Shown here: one piece after another, positions 7,059 to 7,344 of the stretch
Layout of the letters: each line of letters begins with the position of its first letter
Numbering within the stretch: position 1 is the stretch's first letter
NCBI GenBank assembly: GCA_905479855.1
Contig: CAJQOF010000006.1
Location: forward strand, 1 to 7,344
Direction: 5' to 3'
DNA: 7,344 nt
From: an uncultured Cytophagales bacterium
Lineage (GTDB): Bacteria > Bacteroidota > Bacteroidia > Cytophagales > Amoebophilaceae
Made by a program: the position numbers and the translations under genes
The notes under the pieces: model-generated
What the model was told of the DNA's origin: nothing
What the model saw: only the letters and a program-made list of their open reading frames with translations
Databases searched by the model: none

Positions 7059-7344
7059 ATGAAGCACAAACTGCAAGTCCTATCCAGGGCTATTATTGGC
7101 GATGCCCATCGGCTGCTCATGTGCTGGGAGAAAAAGGAGGGATTCTACTTTCTGCCAGGAGAAACACTAGAGCCAGGAGAGAACCTAAAAGCTTGCTTAC
7201 GCAGGGAGTTCCAAGAAGAAATGTCGCTTAATGCAGCAGTGGGCCCCTTTCTGGGTTGCATAGAAAACAATTGGGATCATGATACCCATAACTATCAAGA
7301 ACTCAACTTCATCTTCCGTGTGCAACCTCCATCTGACTTCTTAG
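7059..7344 (+). CDS. Nudix hydrolase (3' end outside window)
   Basis: The first 95 codons of a Nudix-fold protein; the gene runs off the right edge. Nudix enzymes cleave a nucleoside diphosphate linked to another group, with a metal held by the Nudix box. The N-terminal strand LSRAIIGDAHRLLMCW (8-23) is followed by FYFLPGETLEPGE (29-41) and the helix ending RREFQEEMSL (48-57). The catalytic core R49-E50-F51-Q52-E53-E54 and E41 are present, but two glycines of the G-x5-E-x7-REUxEExGU box are replaced: E35 stands for the first Gly and S56 for the last. Substrate cannot be predicted. It starts 19 bases after the mraY stop in the same direction, so it is probably co-transcribed. The start at 7059 is the only ATG near the 5' side of the fold. 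Confidence 0.85.
   Translation, partial: MKHKLQVLSRAIIGDAHRLLMCWEKKEGFYFLPGETLEPGENLKACLRREFQEEMSLNAAVGPFLGCIENNWDHDTHNYQELNFIFRVQPPSDFL

Overview
The window looks like a chromosomal segment of a Bacteroidota bacterium, most likely of the Cytophagales / Amoebophilaceae type. The reasons are a recognisable GldD (a Bacteroidota-specific gliding / type IX secretion accessory protein), an MraY of about 405 residues with the long extra segment usual in this phylum, PorT-like outer-membrane beta-barrel proteins, translation starts with A-rich leaders and mostly no Shine-Dalgarno sequence, and a full-length AAA-ATPase-like / PD-(D/E)XK protein of a family that is often multicopy in host-associated Bacteroidota. 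Genus cannot be fixed. In hand-counted lines the chaperone genes are close to 48% G+C, which seems high for the sequenced Amoebophilus and Cardinium genomes as I remember them.

Layout. Positions 1-1327 hold two tandem paralogous outer-membrane proteins on the + strand, the first cut by the window edge. A convergent gene on the - strand (1361-1960) is gldD. Divergent from it, 2064-3773 (+) encodes the AAA-ATPase-like / PD-(D/E)XK protein. A 183-bp gap rich in inverted repeats follows and contains a good match to a sigma-54 (-24/-12) promoter. It leads into grpE (3957-4553) and dnaJ (4553-5686), which overlap by one base. After a 135-bp spacer with a strong hairpin comes mraY (preferred start 5822, end 7039), followed 19 bp later by a Nudix hydrolase gene cut by the right edge (7059 onward).

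How the genes relate. GrpE and DnaJ are co-chaperones of DnaK and form a translationally coupled pair. MraY makes lipid I for peptidoglycan but sits outside the usual dcw (mur/fts) order. GldD and the barrel proteins belong to the cell envelope. No stretch above 300 bases lacks a gene, and I saw no tRNA, rRNA, CRISPR array or insertion sequence.

No clearly new multi-gene system is visible. The points most worth a second look are the sigma-54-like promoter with dyads in front of grpE-dnaJ, the GldD that has lost its lipobox cysteine, the ungapped tandem duplication of the outer-membrane protein, and the hairpin in the mraY leader.
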